A stretch of 64,000 bases of DNA from Rhodosporidiobolus odoratus (Eukaryota; Basidiomycota; Microbotryomycetes; Sporidiobolales; Sporidiobolaceae): assembly GCA_034387635.1 (NCBI GenBank), contig JAOANU010000003.1, forward strand, positions 992,001 to 1,056,000, given 5' to 3'. Made by a program: the position numbers and the translations under genes. This document shows positions 43,247 through 54,062 of this stretch, piece after piece (within the stretch, counting starts at the first letter, position 1; each line of letters opens with the position of its first letter). The notes beneath the pieces were generated by a model, which saw nothing but the letters and a program-made list of their open reading frames with translations, did no database searches and was not told the DNA's origin.

Positions 43247-46200
43247 ATGAAGTTCGGAAAAACCCTCCAGGCCCAGATCTACGCTCAGAACGGTTTCCCG
43301 GGATGGAGCAGCTATTTTTGCGACTACAAGGGTCTCAAGAAGGTGCGTCGCAGTGCCTGCAGCGTCCCCCCACTCAAGTCTATGTCGGATCAAACGACTC
43401 TGTGCCTTGCTCGTCGCCGTTTTCCGCTTGACGGCTGATTCTTCATTACTGTCCCGCCAGATCATCAACTCGCTCGCCAAAGGTAGACCTGCCGATGCCG
43501 CACTACTAGCCGCTGGCGTGCGACCGCCCCGCCCTCCCCCAGAAGAGCAGCAGCCAGTGGAAGCGACGACGACGGAAGCTCAGCAGTTTGCGCATGCAAG
43601 CACAGCTAATGGAGGCGTAGTCGGAGACGGTCCTGCCACGCTGTTGCAAGCGCACAAGGCAGCCTTCTTCTTCAAGCTAGAGCGTGAGCTGGAAAAGGTG
43701 CGTTTTGGGTTCACTGCTATGCATGTGGCTAGACTCAGAATCAATCTTGGTCCGCAGATCAACGACTTCTATCACCAACGAGAAAGCGCCCTCAAGGTCC
43801 GCCTCCGTACGCTAATTGACAAGCGCAAGATTCTTATCGCGCAATTGCAAGACCCAAACAGCAAAGTCAGGGCGTTGAACCGGGATAGCAGCAGCTTTGG
43901 TGCACTTCACGAGGGGTTCAAAACTTTCGAGCGGGATCTTAGCCGACTTCAGGTGCGTTCCCTACCCGTCCATTGCGGCATGAAGGGGTACTCAGAGGAG
44001 ACGTCACTCCGTCCCGCAGACCTACATCGAGCTGAACGCTACGGCATTCCGCAAAATCTGCAAGAAGTGGGACAAAGCTTGTCGACGACAGGCGGATCGA
44101 TTCGGCGAGTCGAGACCACAGGAAGGTCAGCCAGACGGACAGCTCTACCTCGCTCGCCAAGTCGAGGTTCAACCCGTGTTCAACCGCGAATTCATCGCAC
44201 AACTGTCCGATGGTAGGCCGCCCGCCTTTCGTATCGGTACGGTTCGCTCACGCCCGACAGTTGCGCAGTTGCATCCGCCAACCTTCTTTCGCTCGAAAAT
44301 GTCGTTGGAGGCGATGCTCGGTCACGAGCTGCGTCTAGCGTACTTGCCGACGGGGTTAGCATCGACGGGGCGACGCGATCTGCGCCTCACCTTCCCACCC
44401 TCTTCGATCGCGCCGACCGTACCGAAGCCCTCGAGGACCTCGAAGCCGCACTCGTCTCCGCCGTGAGAGCCGGCGACAAGACCGTTGTAGCGGAGGTGCT
44501 AGAGCTGCTCGCTCCTTCCGAGCCTACACCAACTTCTTCTGAGGAGCCAAAGAGCCCTGTGACCAGAATTCTCTGGCGGGCCACGCTGGAGGAGCCGGAG
44601 AAGGAGGTGGGTGACCAAGGGGAAAAGCAAGATCGTGCTATTCCGGAGCAACTTCTCGATTTCTCCTTCGTGGACGACATCAACGGGAGAACGGCGCTGC
44701 ACGAGGTACGCTGCACCTCGCCTCCTTGTCACGATGCAGCTCACCTTGCTTTTGACCCTTTCCCCAGGCCGCCAGCGCTGGGCGGATGTCCCTCGTCATC
44801 TCGTGCCTTGACAAAAGTCTGTCAGTCTCTCAGGCCGACGTCTACGGACGACAGCCTCTTCACTATGCCGCGATGAATGGCCACCCCGCGATCTGCCGTA
44901 CCCTCCTTGCCGCATCCGCCAGCCCTTCCGTTCTCGACCTCGACGGATATTCCCCCATCATCTATTCGATAACGCACGGTCGTACCGAAGTCGTTCAGAC
45001 CTTTCTCTCGGCCGGAGTCTCCTTTGACGGCACTGCCGACCCTTCGACCAGCGATCTCAACGCTCTTTCCCTGGCATGCCAGTACGGCCACGAAGACATC
45101 GCCCGCCTCTTACTCGAGCGTGGCGCCAAGGTCGTCGCTGACCCTGCCGGATACTGGCCGCAGCACTTAGCGGCGAAGGAAGGTCGATCCGGCGTACTCC
45201 GCTTACTGGTCGAAGCTACTGGCAGCGCCTCAGCTCTCGATGTTCCGGACAAATTCGCACAAGCTACGCCTCTCGTTCATGCTGCGAGTGAAGGGCATGC
45301 CGAATGCGTCGAGGTACTCCTTGCAGCGGGATCGGACGTGCACGCGGTGGACGAGTTCAAGCGGAGCGCCGTGCACTATGCTGCCTGGCATGGCCACGTC
45401 GATTGCGTCAATCTCCTCGTTGCCGCAGGAGCGACACGAGTTGCACCAGCTATGGACGCACAGGCAAAGTCGCTGGCGGCCTCGAACCCTACGATGGACT
45501 TGGACGCCCTCGATGCTGAGCTCGACGGCGATCTCATTCCCTCCCTTTCTCTGCCCCCGCCAATCATTCCCTTCCATGTCTACGGGCATGCCTACCTCTC
45601 TGACCAGAAGCACCTCATCCAAATCACCCTCGGTCACCCCAACACTTCTCGCGCCCCCTCCCCTCCTCCCGTTCGCCTCCACGAGCAGCCAAGTCAATCT
45701 CATCCCGCTTCGCTCAAACTCGTCATCACGCCGAAACCCGACTCTTCCGGCTCATGCATGCCGCATTCCGTCATCCTCCCCTTAACCGACGAGCGAGAAG
45801 TTTTCTCGTTCCAGGTCGACTCGCTCACCGATTCGGTCGAGTTCGACCTGTACCCCAGCTTCGGCAGCAACCATATCGGCAAGGCTGTCGCTAGCTCTTC
45901 CGCTTTCACGTCTCTCAAAGCCCAGGGCTCGTATGCCATTCCGATCGTCGACCCGCATCTCAAGGTGTGCGGCGACCTTTTCTTCGAGCTTTCCTACATC
46001 AAGCCATTCGGACGGACGCAGCTACAGATCGGGCGGCGTTTCGAGACCTACTGGAAGTCTCTGAGCGGCGAGGGAGGTCCTACCTCGGTGGTCACCGCGT
46101 CTTCGTTGTCCGGAGAGCACGTCCGCATCGTCGTGCAGGTCACGAGCGATGGTCACCCCGTCGCTTGGCCGCTCTGGGCGTTGCCTGTCGACGGCTTAGA

Positions 46201-47109
46201 CTTACGGGTCGCCGACGTCACGCTCGAGCAGTTCAAGGCGCTGGCGAGGAAGCTAGGGAAGACGGTCTCGTCACCGAGTATGAACGACGAAGAGGACGCC
46301 GCCGCCTGGTACAGAGCTATCTCGGACGCTCTGGTACCACTGGATGAGCTGCTTTCGGTGCGCATCTTCTCGCGTGTCTCAGGACCTGCTCAAACTTACC
46401 TTTGCCATCTCGGCCATGCCCGGAACCCGCTTTCTCACAGCTCCTCCCTTCTTCCCTCGGCGTCAACTTGGAGCTCCGTTACCCGACAAGCTCCGACGTC
46501 GTCCGACTTAACCTCGCTCGTACCCTCGAGGTCAACGACTTCGTCGACTCTGTCCTTTCCGCCGTCTACCGCTCTATCCAGCCATCTTCTTCCTCCTCCA
46601 CCTCCTCAGCATCCTTTGACTCGCCTCACCGCCGTATCGTCTTCTCATCCTTCAACCCCATCGTCTGTACCGCGCTCAACTGGAAACAACCCAACTTCTC
46701 CGTCTTCTTCGCTAGTTTCTGCGGCCTCTCTCGAACCGGCAACGCTTCCAACGCCGAAACGGGCAGGCTCGTGTCTGCAAACCGTGTCGAAGAAGACCGA
46801 AGATGCACCAGTATTCGGGAAGCGGTCAAGTTTGCCAAGGCAAATCACCTGCTGGGTATCATGCTGGATGCGACTATGCTCGTGCGTTTGCCCTCCGATT
46901 GGTCCTTTGGTTCCCTTGTTGACCCTTGTATTACAGGCGCAAATACCAAGTCTCCTCGAGGCAGCGAAGGAACATGGCCTCCTCGTCGCGACTTTCGGCA
47001 GCGCAGCAGACCGAGTGCCGCTCGCCGATGCACATATGGCGACGGACGGGGTGTGCGTGTCCTTTCTGCCTCTCAAGCGCTGACCTGTCCTTTTCGTGCA
47101 ACAGAAGCT
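43247..47109 (+). CDS. PHO81: Pho81-type phosphate regulator (SPX - ankyrin - GDPD)
   Basis: Cyclin-dependent kinase inhibitor of the phosphate-starvation pathway; the SPX domain senses inositol pyrophosphates (family knowledge). The SPX domain is spread over four exons: MKFGKTLQAQIYAQNGFPGW with FCDYKGLKK, AFFFKLERELEK, INDFYHQRESALKVRLRTLI and TYIELNATAFRKICKKWDKA. Ankyrin repeats occupy the middle: YGRQPLHYAAMNGHPAICRT, NALSLACQYGHEDIARLLLE, TPLVHAASEGHAECVEVLLA and SAVHYAAWHGHVDCVNLLVA. The C-terminal GDPD-like domain shows SLGVNLELRYP, RRIVFSSFNPIVCTALNWKQ, SIREAVKFAKANHLLGIMLD and QIPSLLEAAKEHGLLVATFG. Catalytic Glu/His residues of active GDPDs are not evident, as usual for Pho81. The 3' end is ambiguous: a GTGCGT donor gives ...MATDGVS and a stop at 47109, while a GTGTGC donor would read on past 47193. 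Confidence 0.92.
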
Positions 47110-47395
47110 AATCGGCGCCTATCTCTCTCTCTCTCGTCACGCAGCCTTTCCTACGCCACAAACGACTTTCTTCAGCAAACCGCAGCGAGCTAGGGCTCAG
47201 CCGGGAGACAGGAAAGACGGGAGAAGAAGATCCAGGATAAATCGCATTTTCTCCGCACCGACGTTCTCTATACAGTGGCAATACACCCGTGTTGTGCTAT
47301 TCCTGAGTGGGACGGAAGACACAAGGAACTACTGCAAGAACGGACGGCCGGAGAGAAACGAACGACGTTGCGAAGCGATCGCTGAAACGAGTGCC

Positions 47396-49837
47396 TCAAG
47401 CTGCGGCCGTGGCAGGACGCAGACGGAAGACCTTGATCGGCGAGTTTGGACGGGTGAACGGCGAGAGAAGGGAAGCGACCGGTCCAGACAGGCCCTGTAA
47501 AGCGTCAGGCCCGCTGACGAGTTCCTCGCCAGGTGTGGCCTTTTTCGAAGGCGGAGTGAGTACGTTCGGAGTTGAAGAGACTGCTGCTGTTGTCGGCGTG
47601 GCTGAAACCGGGGTAGGGAAAGTCGAGCTAATGACGGGTTTGCCGTCTTTGTCGATGCGAACGAGGACGGGCGGCTTTGGCTGCTTGCCGCTTGCTACAC
47701 GCTGTCCCTGTAGGCACGAGAAGGTTAGAACAGACACCAGCAGGTGAGCCGGACGAAGATTGGGCAGAGCGGGCAAGAGTAACGACGGACGGTGAGGATT
47801 TCGACGGCCCGGTTCTTCCGCTTATCGTAAAGGAAGTACTGTTCTCGCCTCTTCTCGGAATTGGCGGCGTTCTCGATGTTCTGCTTCATCGACCAAGTAT
47901 CCGTGCGGATGAACTGAATGCGAGAAAAAAGGAGATCAAGTCAGCGATGCAATCGTCGAGGATGCGCGAGCGACTTGCGACTTACGGTAGAGTTCATCGC
48001 TTGAGAGCCGGCATAGGTGAAGGAGATAGCGTCGCCGTTCTACGATGGAGCGAAAATACATATGAGTTTGGCTACCGGCGAGAGAGGAAGAAAAGGAGCA
48101 CTGACAGCGGCCCAGAGCTCTCGATGCGCTTTCTCAACGGGACTGCCTTCGAAGGCCGGCAATCCGATCGCTTTCATCTGAGTGGCGAGGAGCTCTCGAG
48201 AGATGCTGAACTCGCCAAGGGTGGTGCGGTCGAGGCAATCTGTTAAGGCGAGGCAAAATATCGGTCGTCAAGGGGGAAGGGCGGAATGGGCGGTCAGTGG
48301 GAGCGGCATGCAGGATAAATCCAGGCGGATAGAGGGACGCACCTCGGCAGTTGACCCGGAAAACGCCTTGCTGCTCCTTGTCTAGATTCCATTTCCCACT
48401 CGATTCGTCGCAGGTCGCGACCGTAGCACCAAAGGCATCAATCGTAGCCTTGACATCTTCCCCGAGCTCTTCCGGAAGACGCATCATCTCGTCCGATACG
48501 AGCTCCTCATGATTGACTTCATAGTGCTCGTAAGCGACCCCCTTTGCTATTTTAGGATTGTGAGCCGAGGCGGTTTTGCAGAGTTGCTCGTACGCTGCGC
48601 AGAGTTGTCCTTCTTCCGCTAGGGGACCCGTGGTGGCGTTCGAGAGGAGGGAGAGAATATGGACGGCTTTATACGACTTGAGGAGCGAGAGCATGTGGAC
48701 GGTGAAGGGCGCGAGGGAGACGGCTTCTAGGGGCTGGTCGACGGTGACATCGATGCCCCTTTTCATGTGCAGGCGTTCTTCCCATTTGACTAGAAATAAC
48801 GAGAGTCAGTCGCGAGAAAGGCCAGCCAGTCACAGTAGAGAGCGCTTACGAGGAATGCTGCCTCGGACTTGAGCGAAGGAAATGACTTTGCTGTCGGTCT
48901 GAAGGATCGTCTCGGTCTATTCAGCGAGAGGGTGAGCATGTACACATATCGCTAGTGAACTGAGCCTCGCACACCTCGACGAAGTTTCCGACATTGCCCA
49001 AGTCATCGATTCCTCGCTTGGCCATCCTTGTGCCATCTCGTCCCCACCCTCGTCGACTCACGATCGTGAGCATGACTTTCTGACCGTCAAGCTGCAGCTC
49101 TGCGTCCTCGAAGAAGCCCTGGATCACCGGCATCTGGAAGTACCGGGCATCCCATTCTGCCTGCTCTTGAGAGTCAAGAGTGTCCCGGAAAAGGCGTAAA
49201 GGTTCCTGGAGGAAGTGGTTCCAGGTGAACTCGGGCGAGTAGGGCAGCGCGTCGGAGATGGGCGAGGCGGAAGTGCTTGCATCGCTTCGAGATTGAGGAG
49301 TGCAAGCGGCGCTCAGTTGCTGTTGTTGTTTTAGGCGAAGCGAAAATCGCGAGGTCAGGTCGAACGACTTGGAGTAGAAGAAGGAGCCGGAGACGAGGCG
49401 TTTGCGAAGGTAGTAACACGGGTGAAGGGGCGTTCGGGCAAAAGGCAGATGCTTGGCGTTGAGGTCGAAAAAAACAACTTCCTCAATCTGCTCGACGTCG
49501 TAACCTTCCAAGCCGACTGATTGAACGGGAGGTACGACGACGATGATGAAGGTGGCTGCTCAAGGGGAGAGGTCAGTTTGCGGCGACAGGAAGAGCGGTA
49601 CGGCGATAGGAAGGGAGGCGAAAGAAAAGACACACAGCCCTTGAGACTGAGCACACCCAGACATCCTCGCGCGTCGATGGCAGCGGGAGCTCCAGCGGTG
49701 TCTGGTATGTCTCCGCCGCGAGGGTAGTATCGCACGTCGACCTGGCCGTCGTGCGTTGTTGGCTTGAGGAATTCGACGAAGGCACCTTGATCCTCGAGGA
49801 TGACGTGAAAGTCGACAGGGCTGACGTGGACGAGCAT
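47396..49837 (-). CDS. SacI-domain phosphoinositide phosphatase
   Basis: Removes phosphates from phosphoinositides by a Cys-based mechanism. The start chosen at 49837 gives MLVHVSPVDFHVILEDQGAF. The Sac N-terminal fold shows ARGC-LGVLSLKG and ATFIIVVVPPVQS, then VVFFDLNAKHLPFARTPLHP and DLTSRFSLRLKQQQQ. The core continues with FTWNHFLQEPLRLF, GFFEDAELQLDGQKVMLTIV, VISFAQVRGSIPLVKWEERL, and the catalytic C-x5-R-T motif NCRDCLDRTTLGE formed across an intron near 48240. After LWAANGDAISFTYAGSQAMN and WSMKQNIENAANSEKRREQY, a Pro/Ser/Thr tail follows (LVRIDKDGKPVISSTFPTPV) to a stop at 47396. The frame is open upstream of 49837 with an ATG at 50113, so a longer N-terminus is possible. No 5-phosphatase domain is attached, unlike synaptojanins, and no clear TM anchor like Sac1. 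Confidence 0.88.
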
Positions 49838-51352
49838 CGTGCACGGTGGGTTCGTAACGACAAGCCAGGAAGCAATAGTAAGGGAGTAAGCAAGGGCGGG
49901 AGCAGCACCGCCAGGCTTGAGAAGGAGGGGAATAGCCGGATTCTCCACGGAACCTGAGCGAGAGTATGAGAGACCGCGCAGCCGTGAAGCGGCGACGAAG
50001 CTGATCAGATCGGTATGGTGTATGCAGCAGAGAGTGTCGTTGCGAGAGCGACAGGGGCGCGTGAGGGGGAGGTTGGAAGTAGTTGAGGGGAGGTGCGAGA
50101 AGCGGCGGCTCACAAAACCTGATTTGCCCTCTTTCTCTTCCCTTCTTTCACCACTGCGCTTCCAAATTACAGCTTGACTGCCGCATCCCCCGTCTTTCGA
50201 GGTGGTGCCGGATGCACACAGCCAAGTTGTCCAGACAGAGCCGCTAGACCAGGCGGAGGACCTTGGTAGGGGTCAGCTCGCTGATCTCGCCTCGTTCCTC
50301 TAATCAGCCCTCTTAAAACGGTTAACGGAGCGTATCCTGCACGATGGGTAGGACCTGACTGTAGTCGACGTGCTCCGCCTGACCACCTGAAGAGCGTTAC
50401 ATTCCCTTGACCTCGCACTTGCAACGTCGCCCATTCTCTCCAATCTACCATCTCGGCTGCAGTGTGTACGTGGCAGAAAGGACAGAGGCAAGTGGGAAGA
50501 GACTGACGAGGGGGAGCACCAGAGAAGGGTGTCGTGGGAGGCGTCGTACATGGGTTGATCGTTGAGCCTGTCGCTAAATTGCTGGGCGTCCCTCTGCCCC
50601 CATCCTCTCGAGACAAGCTGTGATCGTTCGTGGGCGGGAGACGCGATAGATAGACGTGGGAGCGAGAAGAAGAGTTGGTGCGTTTTCTTCTTTCCTCTTT
50701 CCCACCCCTCCCGCTCCAGGAGTAGAAGAACTAGTAAACAGACGACCCCCTTTTCTTGCGAGGAGATGCGGCGGCCTGGCTGGCCGATTCCGTGTCGAGT
50801 TGCTCTCGAGACGGATCGAGCTGGCCAAGGCTGAAACGCGCGGTGCGTCGACGGTGTTGACCGATAAAAGGCGTGTATGAGGGCGAAGCATTGCATTGAC
50901 TGGGTGTTCTGCCGGTACAGCTTGGCTGACATCTTTCCTCCTGTCACAGATCATGTTCCAGCTCCCTCTTCGCTTTACGTACACGCCTTCCTTTCTCATA
51001 GCCTTGTCGTGATGGTGGCGCTTTTTCTCCTGGGTCTGCGTGCGAGTAGGAGCGTCGAGCCCTGTGATGCATATAGTCCCGGGGTCACTGTCAATGTGTC
51101 ACGGGCGAGAAGAAGGAAAAGGAACGGGGAGAAAAAAAGCATTGAACTTTGCCTTTGTTCTGTCTTCCTTGGACGTCGACTCGAGCGCTTTGCTGTCACT
51201 GGTCTGAAGATGGGTATGCCAGTTAGTTTTGTGCACGAGGCTTTGGTCTCCGCGACGGTTTGCTTCGTTCCATTAAGGCTCCCTCTTCGCATCCTCCGGC
51301 ATCCTTTCCTCGGCTCAAACTGTACGGCTGCGTAGCCTGAGTCTGCAACGGT
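49838..51352. other. 1.5-kb intergenic stretch, possible small nuclear-encoded mitochondrial gene
   Basis: Between divergent genes. On the minus strand a frame near 50880 reads MLRPHTRLLSVNTVDAPRVS and ALASSIRLESNSTRNRPARP, which looks like a mitochondrial presequence. A later frame (MVDWREWATLQVRGQGNVTL, 50453 down) also looks like protein. I cannot join them with clear splice sites, nor name a family. The rest of the stretch, including plus-strand 50562-51335, shows nothing convincing and probably holds promoters and UTRs. Confidence 0.3.
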
Positions 51353-53761
51353 ATGGCTGACCTGAATTTGCCACCGCATTCGTTCTTCGACGCTGCTGAA
51401 GGTAAGCCAACCATTCTCCCCCACTCGCGTTCGCTGGGCTCTCGCGAGCGAACCCATTAAACCTTGCGCGGCACAGGCGTATACACGCTCGTATCCTCCC
51501 TCAACATCCCGACTGCCAACTCCAGTAACTCGTCCACCGCTCATTTTACCCCCTCCACCTCGGCCGTCTCGCAGCCTCTTGCCTCGACCCAGGCCGGCCA
51601 GCCAGCAACAGATGCACCGGCACCGCCTCCACAGTACCCTTCGAAGCTGGCCGTCGTCGCCGTGCGGTTCCCGGTCAAGGACGGAAGCGCTGGACTTGGC
51701 TTGTCGATGGGTCGGGGGAAAGGAAAGGACGTCGACCCGGGCGGCTTGCTCGCACCAGGCGCTGCGGAAGCAGGAGGTGCGGCAGGAGAAGGATCCGGAC
51801 CGAACCCCAGTCCGCTGATGAAGCGTCGAGCCCTTCCACGCTCTTTTTCCATGCTGGGCAGCTCGACTCCGGCTGGCGATGGGGCCATCTCAACCACCAG
51901 ACCAGCGAGGACGTTCAAGGGTTCCAGTTCGTCTTTTATTCGAAGCTGGGAGGGTCTGCCGCTCTCGCAACCTCAGCTGAGAACCATTGCTGAGGGAAAC
52001 GCTGGCAAAGAAACCATTTTTGGTTTTCAGACCCTCGGCAAATCGGTGGTTTGGCATGAAATCGCCAAGGGGAAGAAGGTACGATGCTCGAGCTGTCCTG
52101 CAGTGCTCATGCCCGCTTACGAGCATACGTATGCGCAGGATGCCCTTTCTCGCGTCGTCTTTAGCGCTTTTCCGACCTGCATCGACGCGAATCAGCACAC
52201 CGCGTCACATACCCAGATGGACATTCTCATTGGCTTTGCAACAGGAGACATCCTCTGGTTCGGTATGTCTTCTGGCCACGTCCCGCTGAGCGAACATCGC
52301 TCACTCCCTTTTCTCCGCAGACCCGCTCACCGCCCGCTACTCCCGCTTCAATAAATCAGGCGTCATCTCGTCGTCGCCTGTAACTTCAATACTCTGGCTT
52401 CCTCCAGCACCCTCCTCATCGACGCAACCTCCCGCTTCGCCCACCTCTGAAAACCGTTCCAACCTCTTCCTCACCTCACACGCCGATGGAACCATCCTCA
52501 TCTGGGACAAAGATCGAGAAGATGCCCCTGGTATTGTACCCAATCCTGCACCTACAGCCGGATTATCAGGGGCTGAGAAAGGGAGGGATTGGACTATGGG
52601 TGGGGCGACGATGGGGAATGGGAAAGTCCCCGAGGGGTGCGAAGATATGGTCGTCACGCGACAAGGGGCGGTGGACAAAAAGGGAGTCAGGCTGAATCCC
52701 GTTTCGCACTGGAAGCTCAGTAAGAAGGCCATTACTGGTGCGTCCCGATCCTCCTTGTCTCCCCGCAGTCTAGTGATACTAATCCGTCTCCGGTGCTGTA
52801 CAGCTTTTGCGTTCTCGCCGGACCTACAGCTTTGCGCAGCAGTAGGAGAGGATGGATGTCTGCGGATCATCGACGCTGTGGAAGAACGGTAAGTTCTCTC
52901 CCATCTGCCTATACCCCTACAGGTTGATCTGATTTTCTGCGCAGACTGCTCGACGTCTTCTCCTCCTACTTTGGCGCGCTCAATTGTGTCGCTTTTTCAC
53001 CGGACGGGCGCTTCGTCGTTGTGCGCATTCGGTTCTTGCCTCCCTTGACTACAGTATCCCCTCGTTGACGCATTGTCTATGCGCAGACTGGCGGACAAGA
53101 CGACCTGTGCACGGTATACGCTCCTCTCGAACAGCACGTCGTGGCGCACTGCCAAGGTCACTCGTCGTGGATCACCAGTCTCGCATGGGACCCTTGGCGG
53201 AGTGACGAGCGATCGATGCGGTTTGTCAGCACGGGCGAAGACTGCAAGGTCGTGCTGTGGGATCTGTCGAGTGCGGCGCTAACGCGAAGGCCGAAAGCAC
53301 ATGTGAGCCTGTTTTCTGTCTTTCTTTGCCCTGTAGCCGTGGCTGCTGGTGGCTATCCGCTGGTATATGTTTGTGTCCGACTGCGACTGACTCTTGCTAT
53401 TATGCTGCAGGCGCACCCTGCCGCACGACGGCATTCGCACTCCTCGCAGTATTCCCTGCCTCGAAGAAGCAACAGCGAATCACACGCCCACCTCCCCCTC
53501 GACCCCTCCGAGCGCACCGGCCCATCCTTCCACCGCGCTCCTCGCCGCGACGACGTGTCCCTCCTGCAGCCTGTCATGGTCAAGACGCTTTCGAACGACT
53601 TCTTTGCAGGGGTCAAGGTCTTGCCCGATTACTTGATTTTCTCGAGTCGCAAAGGGGAGGTCAAGCAGTATGACCGACCGCCGCTTGGGGAAGGACTGCT
53701 CGGCGGATTGATGAACGAATTTGCGGCGAGCGTGGTCAGGATTGATGCGAGGGCTCGATGA
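51353..53761 (+). CDS. creC: WD40 protein of the CreC/WDR20 family
   Basis: Binding partner of the deubiquitinase CreB (USP12/46 type), needed for carbon catabolite repression in Aspergillus (family knowledge). The start at 51353 gives a 16-codon first exon (MADLNLPPHSFFDAAE), spliced by GTAAGCCAAC...GGCACAG to GVYTLVSSLNIPTANSSNSS. The N-terminal part is Ser/Pro/Gly-rich. Then TIFGFQTLGKSVVWHEIAKG, QMDILIGFATGDILWF, DPLTARYSRFNKSG (a CreC/WDR20 hallmark), SNLFLTSHADGTILIWDKD, AFAFSPDLQLCAAVGEDGCL, LLDVFSSYFGALNCVAFSPD, TGGQDDLCTVYAPLEQHVVA, HCQGHSSWITSLAWDPWRSD and FVSTGEDCKVVLWDLSS give successive WD blades. The end is MVKTLSNDFFAGVKVLPDYL, FSSRKGEVKQYDRPP, stop at 53761. About six introns. 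A proline-rich insert of some 60 residues precedes the last blade. Confidence 0.9.
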
Positions 53762-54062
53762 CCTCGACGGTCACCCGGACGAGGGTAGATTTTCTCCGGT
53801 TGATGGTTGTCAGCGTGTATCGGTCGATTCTTTGCAGTGCATTCGTTCTCTGTTGCGACTCGATGTGTCGCCCACAACGCGCCGAGTAGTTCGAGAGTGT
53901 CGATGTGCCGCTCGTTGTTGTTGTCGTCGTTTGGAAAGTCGGTCGTGACGCTGTTGTTGCTCTTCTCGATCTCGTCTTACGGAGAAGGTAACATTGCTAC
54001 CTTCCCGAGCACAGCTGCCACAGTCTCCTCGTACTAGCCTCAACCACTGCACTGTACCAACT
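53762..54062. other. Intergenic, CreC 3' side and GH5 promoter
   Basis: 301 bp between same-strand genes. Nothing else seen. Confidence 0.5.
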
